From NCBI GenBank assembly GCA_029858545.1, contig JAOUFA010000055.1:1-13741 (forward strand): a DNA stretch of 13,741 nt, read 5' to 3'. The notes beneath the pieces were generated by a model. That model had not been told where the DNA came from. It saw only the letters and a program-made list of their open reading frames with translations, and made no database searches. Both the position numbers and the translations under genes were made by a program. This document shows positions 1-6,124 of the stretch, in pieces; position 1 is the first letter of the stretch, and the number at the start of each line of letters is the position of its first letter. This stretch comes from Betaproteobacteria bacterium. Lineage in GTDB: Bacteria > Pseudomonadota > Gammaproteobacteria > Burkholderiales > SG8-39.

Positions 1-678
1 ATTACCCAGCCGCGCCTGCGCCAGGTGCAGGTCAATCCGCGCGCCGGCTGGACCTTCGCCGCGGCGCTGCGCTCGTTCCTGCGCGGCGATCCGGACATCA
101 TCATGGTGGGCGAAATGCGCGATGCGGTCACCGCGTCGATGGCGATCGAAGGCTCGCTCACCGGACACGTGGTGCTCTCGACCCTGCATACCAACAGCGC
201 GCCAGAAACCGTCGTCCGCCTGCTCGAAATGGGGATGGACCCCTTCAGCTTCGCCGACTCGCTCACCGGCGTGCTTGCGCAGCGCCTGGCGAGAAAGCTG
301 TGCGACAAATGCAAGATACTGACCGTCCCGTCCAAGACGGAACTCGCTGAACTCGTCAAAGAGTACTGCTTCGAGACGCCGCTCGACGAAAAGACGGTGA
401 TGCACGAATGGCGCGAGCGCTATGGGAACGATCTGCGCGTCGCGCAGGCGCGAGGCTGCGACGCGTGCAAACAGTCCGGACACGCCGGTCGAATCGGCTT
501 GCACGAACTCCTCGTGACGACTCAGGATCTGCGGCCGCTGATCCGGCGCCGCGCATCGGCGGACGAACTGCGCGAGGCGGCGATCCGCAAGGGCATGCGC
601 ACTCTCAAGCAGGATGGCATCGAGAAATGCCTGGAGGGCATCATCGATCTGGCCGAGGTCCGCGCGGTGGCGGCATAG
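1..678 (+). CDS. GspE/PilB-type secretion ATPase, C-terminal part (5' end outside window)
   Basis: This is the hexameric traffic ATPase family that powers type II secretion or type IV pilus assembly at the cytoplasmic face of the inner membrane. The frame is open from base 1, so 225 C-terminal residues are visible and the Walker A region lies outside. Visible residues 30-41 read DPDIIMVGEMRD, the Walker B block. They are followed by the conserved TGHVVLSTLHTN (His-box) segment and an AQRLARKLC stretch. Two CxxC pairs (CDKC at about 101-104, CDAC at about 153-156) form the tetracysteine zinc motif of GspE/PilB proteins. The roughly 48-residue spacing between the pairs is typical of this family. 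GspE and PilB cannot be separated without the N-terminus and the neighbouring genes. The next gene is convergent, so this is the last gene of its unit. The family call is firm and the subfamily is open. Confidence 0.93.
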   Translation: MTQPRLRQVQVNPRAGWTFAAALRSFLRGDPDIIMVGEMRDAVTASMAIEGSLTGHVVLSTLHTNSAPETVVRLLEMGMDPFSFADSLTGVLAQRLARKLCDKCKILTVPSKTELAELVKEYCFETPLDEKTVMHEWRERYGNDLRVAQARGCDACKQSGHAGRIGLHELLVTTQDLRPLIRRRASADELREAAIRKGMRTLKQDGIEKCLEGIIDLAEVRAVAA

Positions 679-701
679 CTGATCGCCCCGGCGGAGTGGC
701 C

Positions 702-729
702 GCGCCGCGGCGCCGCCGCCTGACAGGCG
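702..729. terminator. Possible weak terminator between convergent genes
   Basis: The 90-bp gap between the converging ATPase and permease genes holds a perfect 12-bp palindrome, GCGCCGCGGCGC (702-713). A short hairpin follows, CGCCT-gac-AGGCG (718-728 core). Neither is followed by a T-run in either direction, so a classical intrinsic terminator is not shown. The position is what makes a bidirectional terminator plausible. GC-rich palindromes also arise by chance in sequence of this composition. Confidence 0.25.
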
Positions 730-768
730 TTGCGGGTAGCGGCCCGACCGCCCTGAATCCTGCGGCCG

Positions 769-1677
769 CTAGCGCGAGCGCGACTTGTCCGTCGCAATCA
801 AGCTGATGGCGCCGACCACCCCCAGCGCCCCGAGAATCTGCGTCCCGCCGACCGCCTGCCCGAGAATCGCCCACGCCAGCAGCAGCGCCACCACCGGCTC
901 GACATTGAGCGCGGCGATATTGCCTGGCACGGCGAGCCTGGGCACGATCGCGAACATCACCGAGATGGCGCTGCCGTAGAGCAGCGTGAGCAAACCCAGA
1001 CCCAGCCAACCCTGCGCATCGGCAGGCAGCGAAAGACTGTGCGTCGCGGCGCCGGCAAGACCGGTAATGATCGCCGCAACTCCCATGGTCAGCATACTGC
1101 GCAGTCTGCCGTCCAGATCGCGCAGACCACGAGCCGTAAAATGGAGCACCAGCGTGAAGGATAGCGAGGCGCCCATCGACCAGACGATCCCTGCGCCGAT
1201 CTCCGACCAGCGGCCCGACATGCGCTCGATGGAACCGAGAACATCAAGCGCGAGCAGCAGACCCAGCAGAGCCGCGGGAATCGCGATCAATACCCGCTTC
1301 GAGGGGCGACCACCGCCGGTTGCCCAGATGAGCAGAACCAGCAAGAGCGGATAAGTATTGAAGGCGAGCAGCGCGAGCGCTACCGGAATCCGCGCCACCG
1401 CCGAATACAGACAGTAGCTTTGCAGCGCGACCAGCGCCCCGATACCGACGCCTCGTGCGAGAATCCGGCGGTCGAGCCCGATCGTAACACCCGCCATGCG
1501 CATGAGCACGAACATGGCCAGCGCGGTGATGCCCGAGCGCACCGCCACCGCGGCCGGGATGCTCGTACCGTGATCGAAAGCAAGCCGCGCCCCGACATGG
1601 TTGCCAGCGAAAGCAACCGCCAGCAGCGCGAGCAAGAACACCCCTCGTCGCGAGGAAATCGTTCCCTGCTTCGTCAC
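769..1677 (-). CDS. EamA/DMT-family permease (RhaT/YdcZ-like transporter)
   Basis: This is a 302-residue inner-membrane protein of the drug/metabolite transporter superfamily. The family moves metabolites, amino acids or drugs, and the substrate cannot be read from the sequence. About ten hydrophobic segments are visible, arranged as two EamA repeats (roughly residues 12-140 and 155-297). The family's late signature is seen as NVEPVVALLLAWAILGQ, followed by a glycine-rich last helix and a basic tail ending KSRSR. The start is a GTG at 1677, preceded by GGGAGG on the minus strand about 6-8 nt upstream. No ATG lies near the beginning of the first membrane segment. A -10-like TACAAT lies at 1710-1715, and a 20-bp palindrome lies further upstream. 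It has the same direction as cheW but a 198-nt gap separates them, so independent transcription is likely. Confidence 0.88.
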   Translation of the reverse strand: MTKQGTISSRRGVFLLALLAVAFAGNHVGARLAFDHGTSIPAAVAVRSGITALAMFVLMRMAGVTIGLDRRILARGVGIGALVALQSYCLYSAVARIPVALALLAFNTYPLLLVLLIWATGGGRPSKRVLIAIPAALLGLLLALDVLGSIERMSGRWSEIGAGIVWSMGASLSFTLVLHFTARGLRDLDGRLRSMLTMGVAAIITGLAGAATHSLSLPADAQGWLGLGLLTLLYGSAISVMFAIVPRLAVPGNIAALNVEPVVALLLAWAILGQAVGGTQILGALGVVGAISLIATDKSRSR

Positions 1678-1709
1678 CCCAGCCCTCCCGAATCGCGCGA
1701 AAGGCGCCG

Positions 1710-1715
1710 ATTGTA
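1710..1715 (-). promoter_or_regulatory. Candidate -10 box for the EamA permease gene
   Basis: The minus strand reads TACAAT, five of six matches to the sigma-70 -10 consensus, 32 nt before the GTG start. No convincing -35 hexamer lies 16-18 nt upstream. That would fit an activator-dependent promoter or a chance match. A perfect 20-bp palindrome is centred about 60-65 nt further upstream. Confidence 0.35.
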
Positions 1716-1766
1716 TCGGTCTTTGCGAATGCCGCGCCGTGAAGCGCCAAAGGAGCTAGCGGAAAC

Positions 1767-1786
1767 CGGCGTCGCATGCGACGCCG
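1767..1786. promoter_or_regulatory. Perfect 20-bp palindrome, candidate operator
   Basis: CGGCGTCGCATGCGACGCCG equals its own reverse complement across all 20 bases, with no central spacer. It lies in the 198-nt gap between cheW and the permease gene, about 90 nt upstream of the permease start and about 90 nt beyond the cheW stop. A spacer-free palindrome makes a poor RNA hairpin loop, which favours a protein-binding site over a terminator. This interpretation is inference. Confidence 0.45.
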
Positions 1787-1805
1787 CTGCGGATTGCCTT
1801 GCAAT

Positions 1806-1835
1806 CATTCGGCGCGCAGGCGCATTCGGCGCGCC
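1806..1835. repeat. 12-bp direct repeat with embedded inverted repeat
   Basis: CATTCGGCGCGC occurs at 1806-1817 and again at 1823-1834, a 17-bp period. The same stretch can fold, because GGCGCGC (1811-1817) pairs with GCGCGCC (1829-1835) across an 11-nt loop. It begins about 40 nt after the cheW stop in the direction of transcription, so it could end cheW transcription. There is no U-tract. It could also be a pair of regulator sites for the permease gene. Confidence 0.4.
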
Positions 1836-1875
1836 GACCATGAGCTACGCCGGCAATCGTCTGCCGGCCAGCCGA

Positions 1876-2403
1876 TCAATTCGCCGCAATACGCTCGAAG
1901 AGCTGCATTTCGGTGGACGAGAGCAGCCGCTCGATGTCGACGATGATCAGCATGCGTTGATCGACCGTACCCATTCCGGTCACGAACTTGGTGTCGAGCG
2001 TGCCGAGTTCCGGAGCCGGCTTTACCTGATCGGCGGCAAGGATGGTGACATCCGACACGCCGTCGACCACCACCCCGACCACACGTCCCAGTACGCTCAG
2101 CACGATCACCACCGTGAACTGGTCGTATTTCGGCTCTGCATCGCCGAACTTGATGCGCAGGTCGACGATCGGCACGATCACCCCTCGCAGGTTCACCACG
2201 CCCTTGATGAACGCCGGCGTATTGGCGATCCGCGTCACGGCTTCATAGCCGCGTATCTCCTGCACCTTGAGAATGTCTACCGCGTATTCCTCTGTTCCCA
2301 GGGAAAACGTGAGGTACTCATGGCCTTCCGCCGCCACGTCCCGGTCCCCCATCGAGAACGACTTCGCCGTCCCGGCATTCTTCTCTGCGCTTGCAATCTG
2401 CAT
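1876..2403 (-). CDS. cheW: CheW-like chemotaxis coupling protein
   Basis: This scaffold protein links methyl-accepting chemoreceptors to the CheA kinase in the polar array. At 175 residues it is essentially one CheW domain, preceded by about 27 extra residues. Conserved features are visible in order: EYLTFSLGTEEYAVDILKVQEIRGYE (first beta sub-domain), NTPAFIKGVVNLRGVIVPIVDLR (the receptor/CheA contact region, including the NLRG turn), GVVVDGVSDV, and a closing FVTGMG...MLIIVDIERLL. The ATG at 2403 is preferred over an in-frame GTG at 2409. AAGGAG lies 8 nt before the ATG but only 2 nt before the GTG. It follows the MCP gene in the same direction, after a 348-nt gap. No cheA, cheR or cheB is visible, so it must serve a kinase encoded elsewhere. 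Confidence 0.95.
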   Translation of the reverse strand: MQIASAEKNAGTAKSFSMGDRDVAAEGHEYLTFSLGTEEYAVDILKVQEIRGYEAVTRIANTPAFIKGVVNLRGVIVPIVDLRIKFGDAEPKYDQFTVVIVLSVLGRVVGVVVDGVSDVTILAADQVKPAPELGTLDTKFVTGMGTVDQRMLIIVDIERLLSSTEMQLFERIAAN

Positions 2404-2751
2404 GATCACCGCTCCTTACATTGACCGTCGCCGTTGGTGTTTCGACCGCCTGAATCCATATTGCCAAACTGGCCCGCGATCGCTGGTTCGACCCGCGGCG
2501 CCGGCGGTTCGGACCTCATTGTCTGGTTCCTGACTCGATGATCGGAGATTATCCATGAGCGATGCATTTCACGCGACAGGATTGGGCCAATTGACAAACT
2601 TTCACACCCGTTGCGGGTACTCGCCCGCGGCAAGCGACAAAGAAACCCAATTGAAAATCAGTCCGCCCGATCTCCTGCAAATTCGCTCTGACGCCCGGGC
2701 TCCGGCAGCGGCTGAACTGCGACCGGCCTCGCCAATCTCCTGGAATCGATC
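2404..2751. other. 348-nt intergenic region between the MCP gene and cheW
   Basis: No convincing gene is seen. It is less GC-rich than its surroundings. It contains a small hairpin, ACCCG-ttg-CGGGT (2606-2618), and a near-repeat of CCAATTGA with flanks at about 2588 and 2647. A 74-codon plus-strand frame (2555-2779) has a GGAG 8 nt before its ATG, but no recognisable domain, and it runs into the MCP 3' end. The length suggests that cheW has its own promoter here. I found no clear sigma-28 (TAAAGTTT-N11-GCCGATAA), sigma-54 or sigma-70 pair. Confidence 0.5.
2412..2417 (-). promoter_or_regulatory. Ribosome binding site deciding the cheW start
   Basis: AAGGAG on the minus strand lies 8 nt before the ATG at 2403. 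An alternative in-frame GTG at 2409 would leave only 2 nt, which is too close. This shortens the protein by two residues. Confidence 0.75.
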
Positions 2752-4845
2752 TCATGTTGCGGCGGCATGTGCGAACTGATTCGGCAGCGCGGACTGCTCG
2801 CCGTGATGCATCGGCCAGTGCGCGGTGCGCCCGCGTGGATCATGCTTCTCCGGTCGCGCCAGCGCCGTCTCGTCGAGCATCGCCGCGACGGCCCCGCGTG
2901 TGGCGAGGCCATTTTCCCCGCTCCGGGTCTTGAAGTGTGCCACTGCGCGCACCAGATCGCCGGCCTGGTTGGCCATTTCCTCGGCGGCCGCCGACGATTC
3001 CTCGACGAGCGCCGCGTTCTGCTGCGTCGCCTGATCCATTTGCATCACCGCGAGGTTTACCTGCTCGATGCCCCGCAACTGCTCCTCCGAGGCCGCCGCG
3101 ATCTCGCTCATGATGTCGGTTACCTGCCTGACCGAGACCAGAATCTTTTCCATCGTCGCTCCCGCGCCCTCCACCAGCTGAGTGCCGTCCTTCACGCGTT
3201 CGACCGAGGTTTCGATCAGTTGCCTGATTTCCTTCGCCGCCGCCGCGGACCGCTGCGCAAGCGCCCTCACTTCTCCCGCCACCACCGCGAAACCGCGCCC
3301 CTGCTCGCCCGCGCGCGCCGCCTCCACCGCGGCATTCAACGCGAGAAGATTCGTCTGAAATGCGATGCCGTCGATCACACCGACGATATCGCCTATCCTT
3401 TTCGACGAATCGGCGATCCCGTTCATCGTGCTCACCACGTCGCCCATTGCCTGCCCCCCCTGGTCAACCACCCTCGACGCCCCGATCGCGAGTTGGTTGG
3501 CTTTGCGCGCGCTGTCCGCGTTCTGTTTGACGGTGACGGTCAACTCCTCCATCGAGGACGCGGTTTCCTCGAGCGTCGAGGCCTGTTCATCGGTGCGACT
3601 CGACAAATCCAGATTTCCCGCGGCGATCTGCTGCGATGCGCTTCCCACACTGTCGGCCGAGGCGCGAATACTCTGGATCGCCTCGACCAGGGATTCGCGC
3701 ATCGTGTCGAGCGCGGAAAGCATCTCGCCCATCTCGTCGCGGGCATCGCAATACACGCGTTCACCGAGCTCGCCGCACGCTAGCGCATTCGCGAGGCGCA
3801 CCGCATCGGCGGCCGGCCCGGTGATCGAACGCACGACCGCGTGTGCGAGCAGCGCCACCAGCGCAAAGACCGTGATCATGCCGGCCAGCATCGCCAGTTC
3901 TTCGGTCATCACCCTGCGCTCGCGGGCGTCGAGCAGCTTGCCGAGCTCGACGATCGCCGCGCTGCTGAAATCAAACGCCTGGTCGATGACGCGCGTATAG
4001 GTCGCAAAGAATTCGGTTCCGGAGCCCGACAGGACCTCCGGTCGCACGACCTGCTCGCCCGCCAGCGTGAAGGCGGCGCGAGTACTGGACACGAGCGATT
4101 TGAGGGGCGCATCAAGCGCGTTGCGCAGCGCGGGCGAGGCAGCAAAGGCCTTCGTCAGATGCGCTTCGGCGGCCTCCAGATCCTCACCGGCTTTCGTGAT
4201 CAGCGCACCGAGCTCGATTCTCTCCTTGGTGCTCGCTTCGAGACGGCTCAAGTACATGGAGCCCTTTGCCCGCGCCTGGCCGAGCTCCTCGGCCACACGC
4301 GGCAGCACCTGCAACGAAGCGGTGATCAACGCATTGCTGTCCCTTTCGTGATCCAGCCACAGGCCATGGTGATCGCCGAGCAGATCAATGAGTCCCGCCA
4401 GCACTTTTACGATTTCGGTGTGCCGCGCGAAACTGTCCGCGGCGTTGATGCCGCGCGCGGCCACCCCCGGCGCAAGGCCCGCCCAGGCGCCCCGCGCATC
4501 GCGCCAGGCCTGGACAATCGGTTTGTCATGGCCGCCTCCCGATAACACGGCGTCGGCCGCCTGCATCGCCGCGTCGACTTCCGCCTGCTTGCTTTCGCGT
4601 TCCGTCTGCGCAACGCTTGCACCGAGGAACATCGCGCTCAGTCCGCGATGTTGTTGCATCAGCTGCACGACCTTCATCACGGCGTGAATATGCGGTACGC
4701 CCGCCGCCTCGAGTCGCGCTCGCTCGACGGTGCGCATCGCGTTCGTCGCATAGAAGGCGGCAGGAACACCCGCCAGCACCAGCGCAAGCAAAGCCAGCAA
4801 TGAAAACTTCTTCCAGAGTCGAAGATTCTTCAGGCCTTTGTTCAT
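2752..4845 (-). CDS. Methyl-accepting chemotaxis protein with NIT-like periplasmic domain
   Basis: This transmembrane chemoreceptor (697 residues) would signal to CheA through CheW. TM1 is at about 14-36 and TM2 at about 316-338. The 280-residue periplasmic part contains QLMQQHRGLSAMFLG at about 61-75 and a second helix-rich half. It resembles the all-helical nitrate/nitrite-sensing (NIT) fold, but the ligand is not established. HAMP spans about 339-392. The cytoplasmic coiled coil holds methylation-region motifs (DEQASTLEETASSMEEL and a C-terminal SEEQLRGIEQVN/ALVEESSAAAEEM). Its conserved hairpin tip is IAFQTNLLALNAAVEAARAG (494-513), and the pattern fits the 36-heptad class. About 55 residues follow the signalling domain, and there is no NWETF-type CheR/CheB tether. 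GGAGG lies 5 nt before the ATG. It sits 53 nt after the single-domain receiver, so the two may be co-transcribed. Confidence 0.95.
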   Translation of the reverse strand: MNKGLKNLRLWKKFSLLALLALVLAGVPAAFYATNAMRTVERARLEAAGVPHIHAVMKVVQLMQQHRGLSAMFLGASVAQTERESKQAEVDAAMQAADAVLSGGGHDKPIVQAWRDARGAWAGLAPGVAARGINAADSFARHTEIVKVLAGLIDLLGDHHGLWLDHERDSNALITASLQVLPRVAEELGQARAKGSMYLSRLEASTKERIELGALITKAGEDLEAAEAHLTKAFAASPALRNALDAPLKSLVSSTRAAFTLAGEQVVRPEVLSGSGTEFFATYTRVIDQAFDFSSAAIVELGKLLDARERRVMTEELAMLAGMITVFALVALLAHAVVRSITGPAADAVRLANALACGELGERVYCDARDEMGEMLSALDTMRESLVEAIQSIRASADSVGSASQQIAAGNLDLSSRTDEQASTLEETASSMEELTVTVKQNADSARKANQLAIGASRVVDQGGQAMGDVVSTMNGIADSSKRIGDIVGVIDGIAFQTNLLALNAAVEAARAGEQGRGFAVVAGEVRALAQRSAAAAKEIRQLIETSVERVKDGTQLVEGAGATMEKILVSVRQVTDIMSEIAAASEEQLRGIEQVNLAVMQMDQATQQNAALVEESSAAAEEMANQAGDLVRAVAHFKTRSGENGLATRGAVAAMLDETALARPEKHDPRGRTAHWPMHHGEQSALPNQFAHAAAT

Positions 4846-4898
4846 GACATCCTCCGAGGTTTCGATCGCTCACGTCTAACCCATCCGGAACGCCTGCG

Positions 4899-5327
4899 CT
4901 ACCCTGAGGCAGGCGGGCTGTTTGAACACTTTTGCCCCGCGCAGCGGGACTTGTCCGGACAACGCGCAGCGACCTCGCCGAGCAGTTCGAACAGGCGCCA
5001 CGCATCCTGGGTCTTGTCGAGAAAATGATCCGCGCCATGACGCAGGCAGCGCTCGCGGTACTCGGGAAGGGCGAAGTTGGTCTGCACCACCACCAGTGCC
5101 GAGCAACCCTTGGCGCGGATCGCCTCCAGCACGCGCATGCCGCTGCCGAGGCGCAGTTGCAGGTCGAGGATAACTACGTCGGGCGAGGTCTCGACAATGC
5201 CGCGGATCGCGTCACTCTCGCAATCGGCGACCCCCGCGAGCCTCGCGGTACCCATCTCCGAGATCGCCTGCCGAAGCCGGCTTTGCACCGCTGCCGCGTC
5301 CTCGACAATGTACACGCTGACACACAT
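4899..5327 (-). CDS. Single-domain response regulator (CheY-like receiver)
   Basis: This is a stand-alone phosphoryl-accepting receiver with no output domain, 142 residues from the preferred start. The receiver opens with VSVYIVEDAAAV, which supplies the acidic pair (E9, D10). VVILDLQL holds phospho-acceptor D55, QTN supplies the conserved Thr (T83), and FLDK supplies the Lys (K105). The ATG at 5327 is preferred over one at 5375. AAGGGGG lies 7 nt before it, nothing comparable precedes the upstream ATG, and the receiver begins immediately after 5327. The C-terminal tail beyond the last receiver helix has three cysteines in 12 residues (CX5CX4C, about 123-134), which is unusual for a CheY-like protein. 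It lies between the LuxR-type regulator and the MCP gene. It could be a phosphate sink or connector for the neighbouring kinase, or a motility effector. It is not obviously the flagellar CheY. Confidence 0.88.
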   Translation of the reverse strand: MCVSVYIVEDAAAVQSRLRQAISEMGTARLAGVADCESDAIRGIVETSPDVVILDLQLRLGSGMRVLEAIRAKGCSALVVVQTNFALPEYRERCLRHGADHFLDKTQDAWRLFELLGEVAARCPDKSRCAGQKCSNSPPASG

Positions 5328-5334
5328 GGTCCCG

Positions 5335-5341
5335 CCCCCTT
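5335..5341 (-). promoter_or_regulatory. Ribosome binding site deciding the receiver start
   Basis: AAGGGGG on the minus strand lies 7 nt before the ATG at 5327. The longer frame from ATG 5375 has no purine-rich stretch at a suitable distance. Confidence 0.6.
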
Positions 5342-5423
5342 CAGCGAATTCCTCGCTTCCGTTCTTGCGATCCATTGTGCGCAGGAACGGAGTACCGGCA
5401 TAGTGAAGCAGTCTGAATGGGGC

Positions 5424-5463
5424 GTAGGAGGGGTCGCCCGCGCAGCGTCGGCTTTCATCCTAC
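5424..5463. repeat. REP-like imperfect inverted repeat
   Basis: A 40-bp element in the gap between the two response-regulator genes begins GTAGGA and ends TCCTAC. Its GC-rich centre contains CGCGCAGCG. The outer six bases pair perfectly and the inner part pairs imperfectly, with G-U pairs and a GCC/GGC stem. The layout, with a GTAGG/CCTAC border and a GCGCAGCG centre, resembles interspersed REP-type palindromes known in proteobacterial genomes. It may also act as a terminator for the LuxR-type regulator gene, which ends at 5489. Only one copy is in the window, so its repeat nature is inferred. Confidence 0.4.
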
Positions 5464-5488
5464 AACGCAGAGCGGCCGACAATGAAAA

Positions 5489-6121
5489 TCAGTCCGCGAG
5501 ACGACTTTCGATGACGTAACGAATCAGGTCGGCATTGCCGTGCAGGCCGAGCTTGGCGAGGAGCCTCGTCCGATATGTGCTCACGGTCTTCACGCTGAGC
5601 GAGAGTTTTTCCGCGACTTCGCTCACCGTCTTACCGGACCCGAGCAGGCGCAGCACCTCGTATTCCCGGTTCGAGAGCTGTTCGTGACCTGCCGTTACGC
5701 CGCGGCCGGCGACCTGGTTGGCAAGCAGCTCGGCCACCGTCTCGCTGATGTAGCGCCCGTTGCGAAAGATTTGGCGCACCGCGCGCACCAGCAATTCCGG
5801 CGCGCTTTCCTTGTTCAGATAGCCGGCCGCACCGGCCTTGATGAGACGCACCGCGTACTGCTCCTCCGGATAGGTGCTCAGGATCAACACCGGCAAGCGG
5901 GGTCTTTCCTCCCTTAGCCGCGGAAGGATCTCCACCCCGCCGCGCCCGGGCATCGACAGGTCGAGAATCACCAGATCGACTTCGCTGCTCCTGACCAATT
6001 CCAGGAGTTCGACGCCGTTGGCCGCCTCGCCCACGACCGCGAACTCGCCCGTGTCCTCCAGAATATGGCGCAGCCCGGCGCGCACCACGGCATGATCGTC
6101 GGCAATAAAGATGCGCAGCAT
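5489..6121 (-). CDS. NarL/FixJ-family response regulator with LuxR-type HTH
   Basis: This is a DNA-binding response regulator of 210 residues, the usual length for the family. The receiver (1-118) shows D8-D9, phospho-acceptor D54 in LVILDLSMPG, S82/T83 and K104 in YLNKES. The LuxR-type helix-turn-helix spans about 148-205. It opens LSNREYEVLRLL and carries the family's VAEKLSLSVKTVSTYRTRLLAKLG recognition region. Its ATG lies only 3 nt after the kinase stop codon, so it is almost certainly co-transcribed with that kinase and is its cognate partner. The kinase is of the HisKA_3 class, which normally pairs with NarL-type regulators. The GacA/UvrY/NarL subgroup cannot be fixed from the sequence, and target genes are unknown. 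Confidence 0.95.
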   Translation of the reverse strand: MLRIFIADDHAVVRAGLRHILEDTGEFAVVGEAANGVELLELVRSSEVDLVILDLSMPGRGGVEILPRLREERPRLPVLILSTYPEEQYAVRLIKAGAAGYLNKESAPELLVRAVRQIFRNGRYISETVAELLANQVAGRGVTAGHEQLSNREYEVLRLLGSGKTVSEVAEKLSLSVKTVSTYRTRLLAKLGLHGNADLIRYVIESRLAD

Positions 6122-6124
6122 CGC

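Noticed and set aside
1420..2424. 334-codon open frame on the plus strand across the permease 5' end and cheW
   Set aside because: It runs antisense to two genes with clear families. The translation is rich in His, Arg and Asp with no domain, as expected for an antisense frame in GC-rich DNA.
2586..2620. AAAGTTT on the minus strand as a sigma-28 -35 box for cheW
   Set aside because: No GCCGATAA-like element lies 11 nt downstream, and it is about 190 nt from the start codon.
2653..2667. TGAAAATCAGTCCGC, also found at 5482-5496
   Set aside because: A single 15-bp match, once in an intergenic gap and once over the 3' end of the LuxR-type regulator gene. It is compatible with chance in a window of this size and no other copy was noticed.
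2767..3783. 338-codon plus-strand open frame opposite the MCP gene
   Set aside because: It is antisense to the strongly conserved MCP signalling domain, with an Arg/His-rich, low-information translation and no fitting ribosome binding site.
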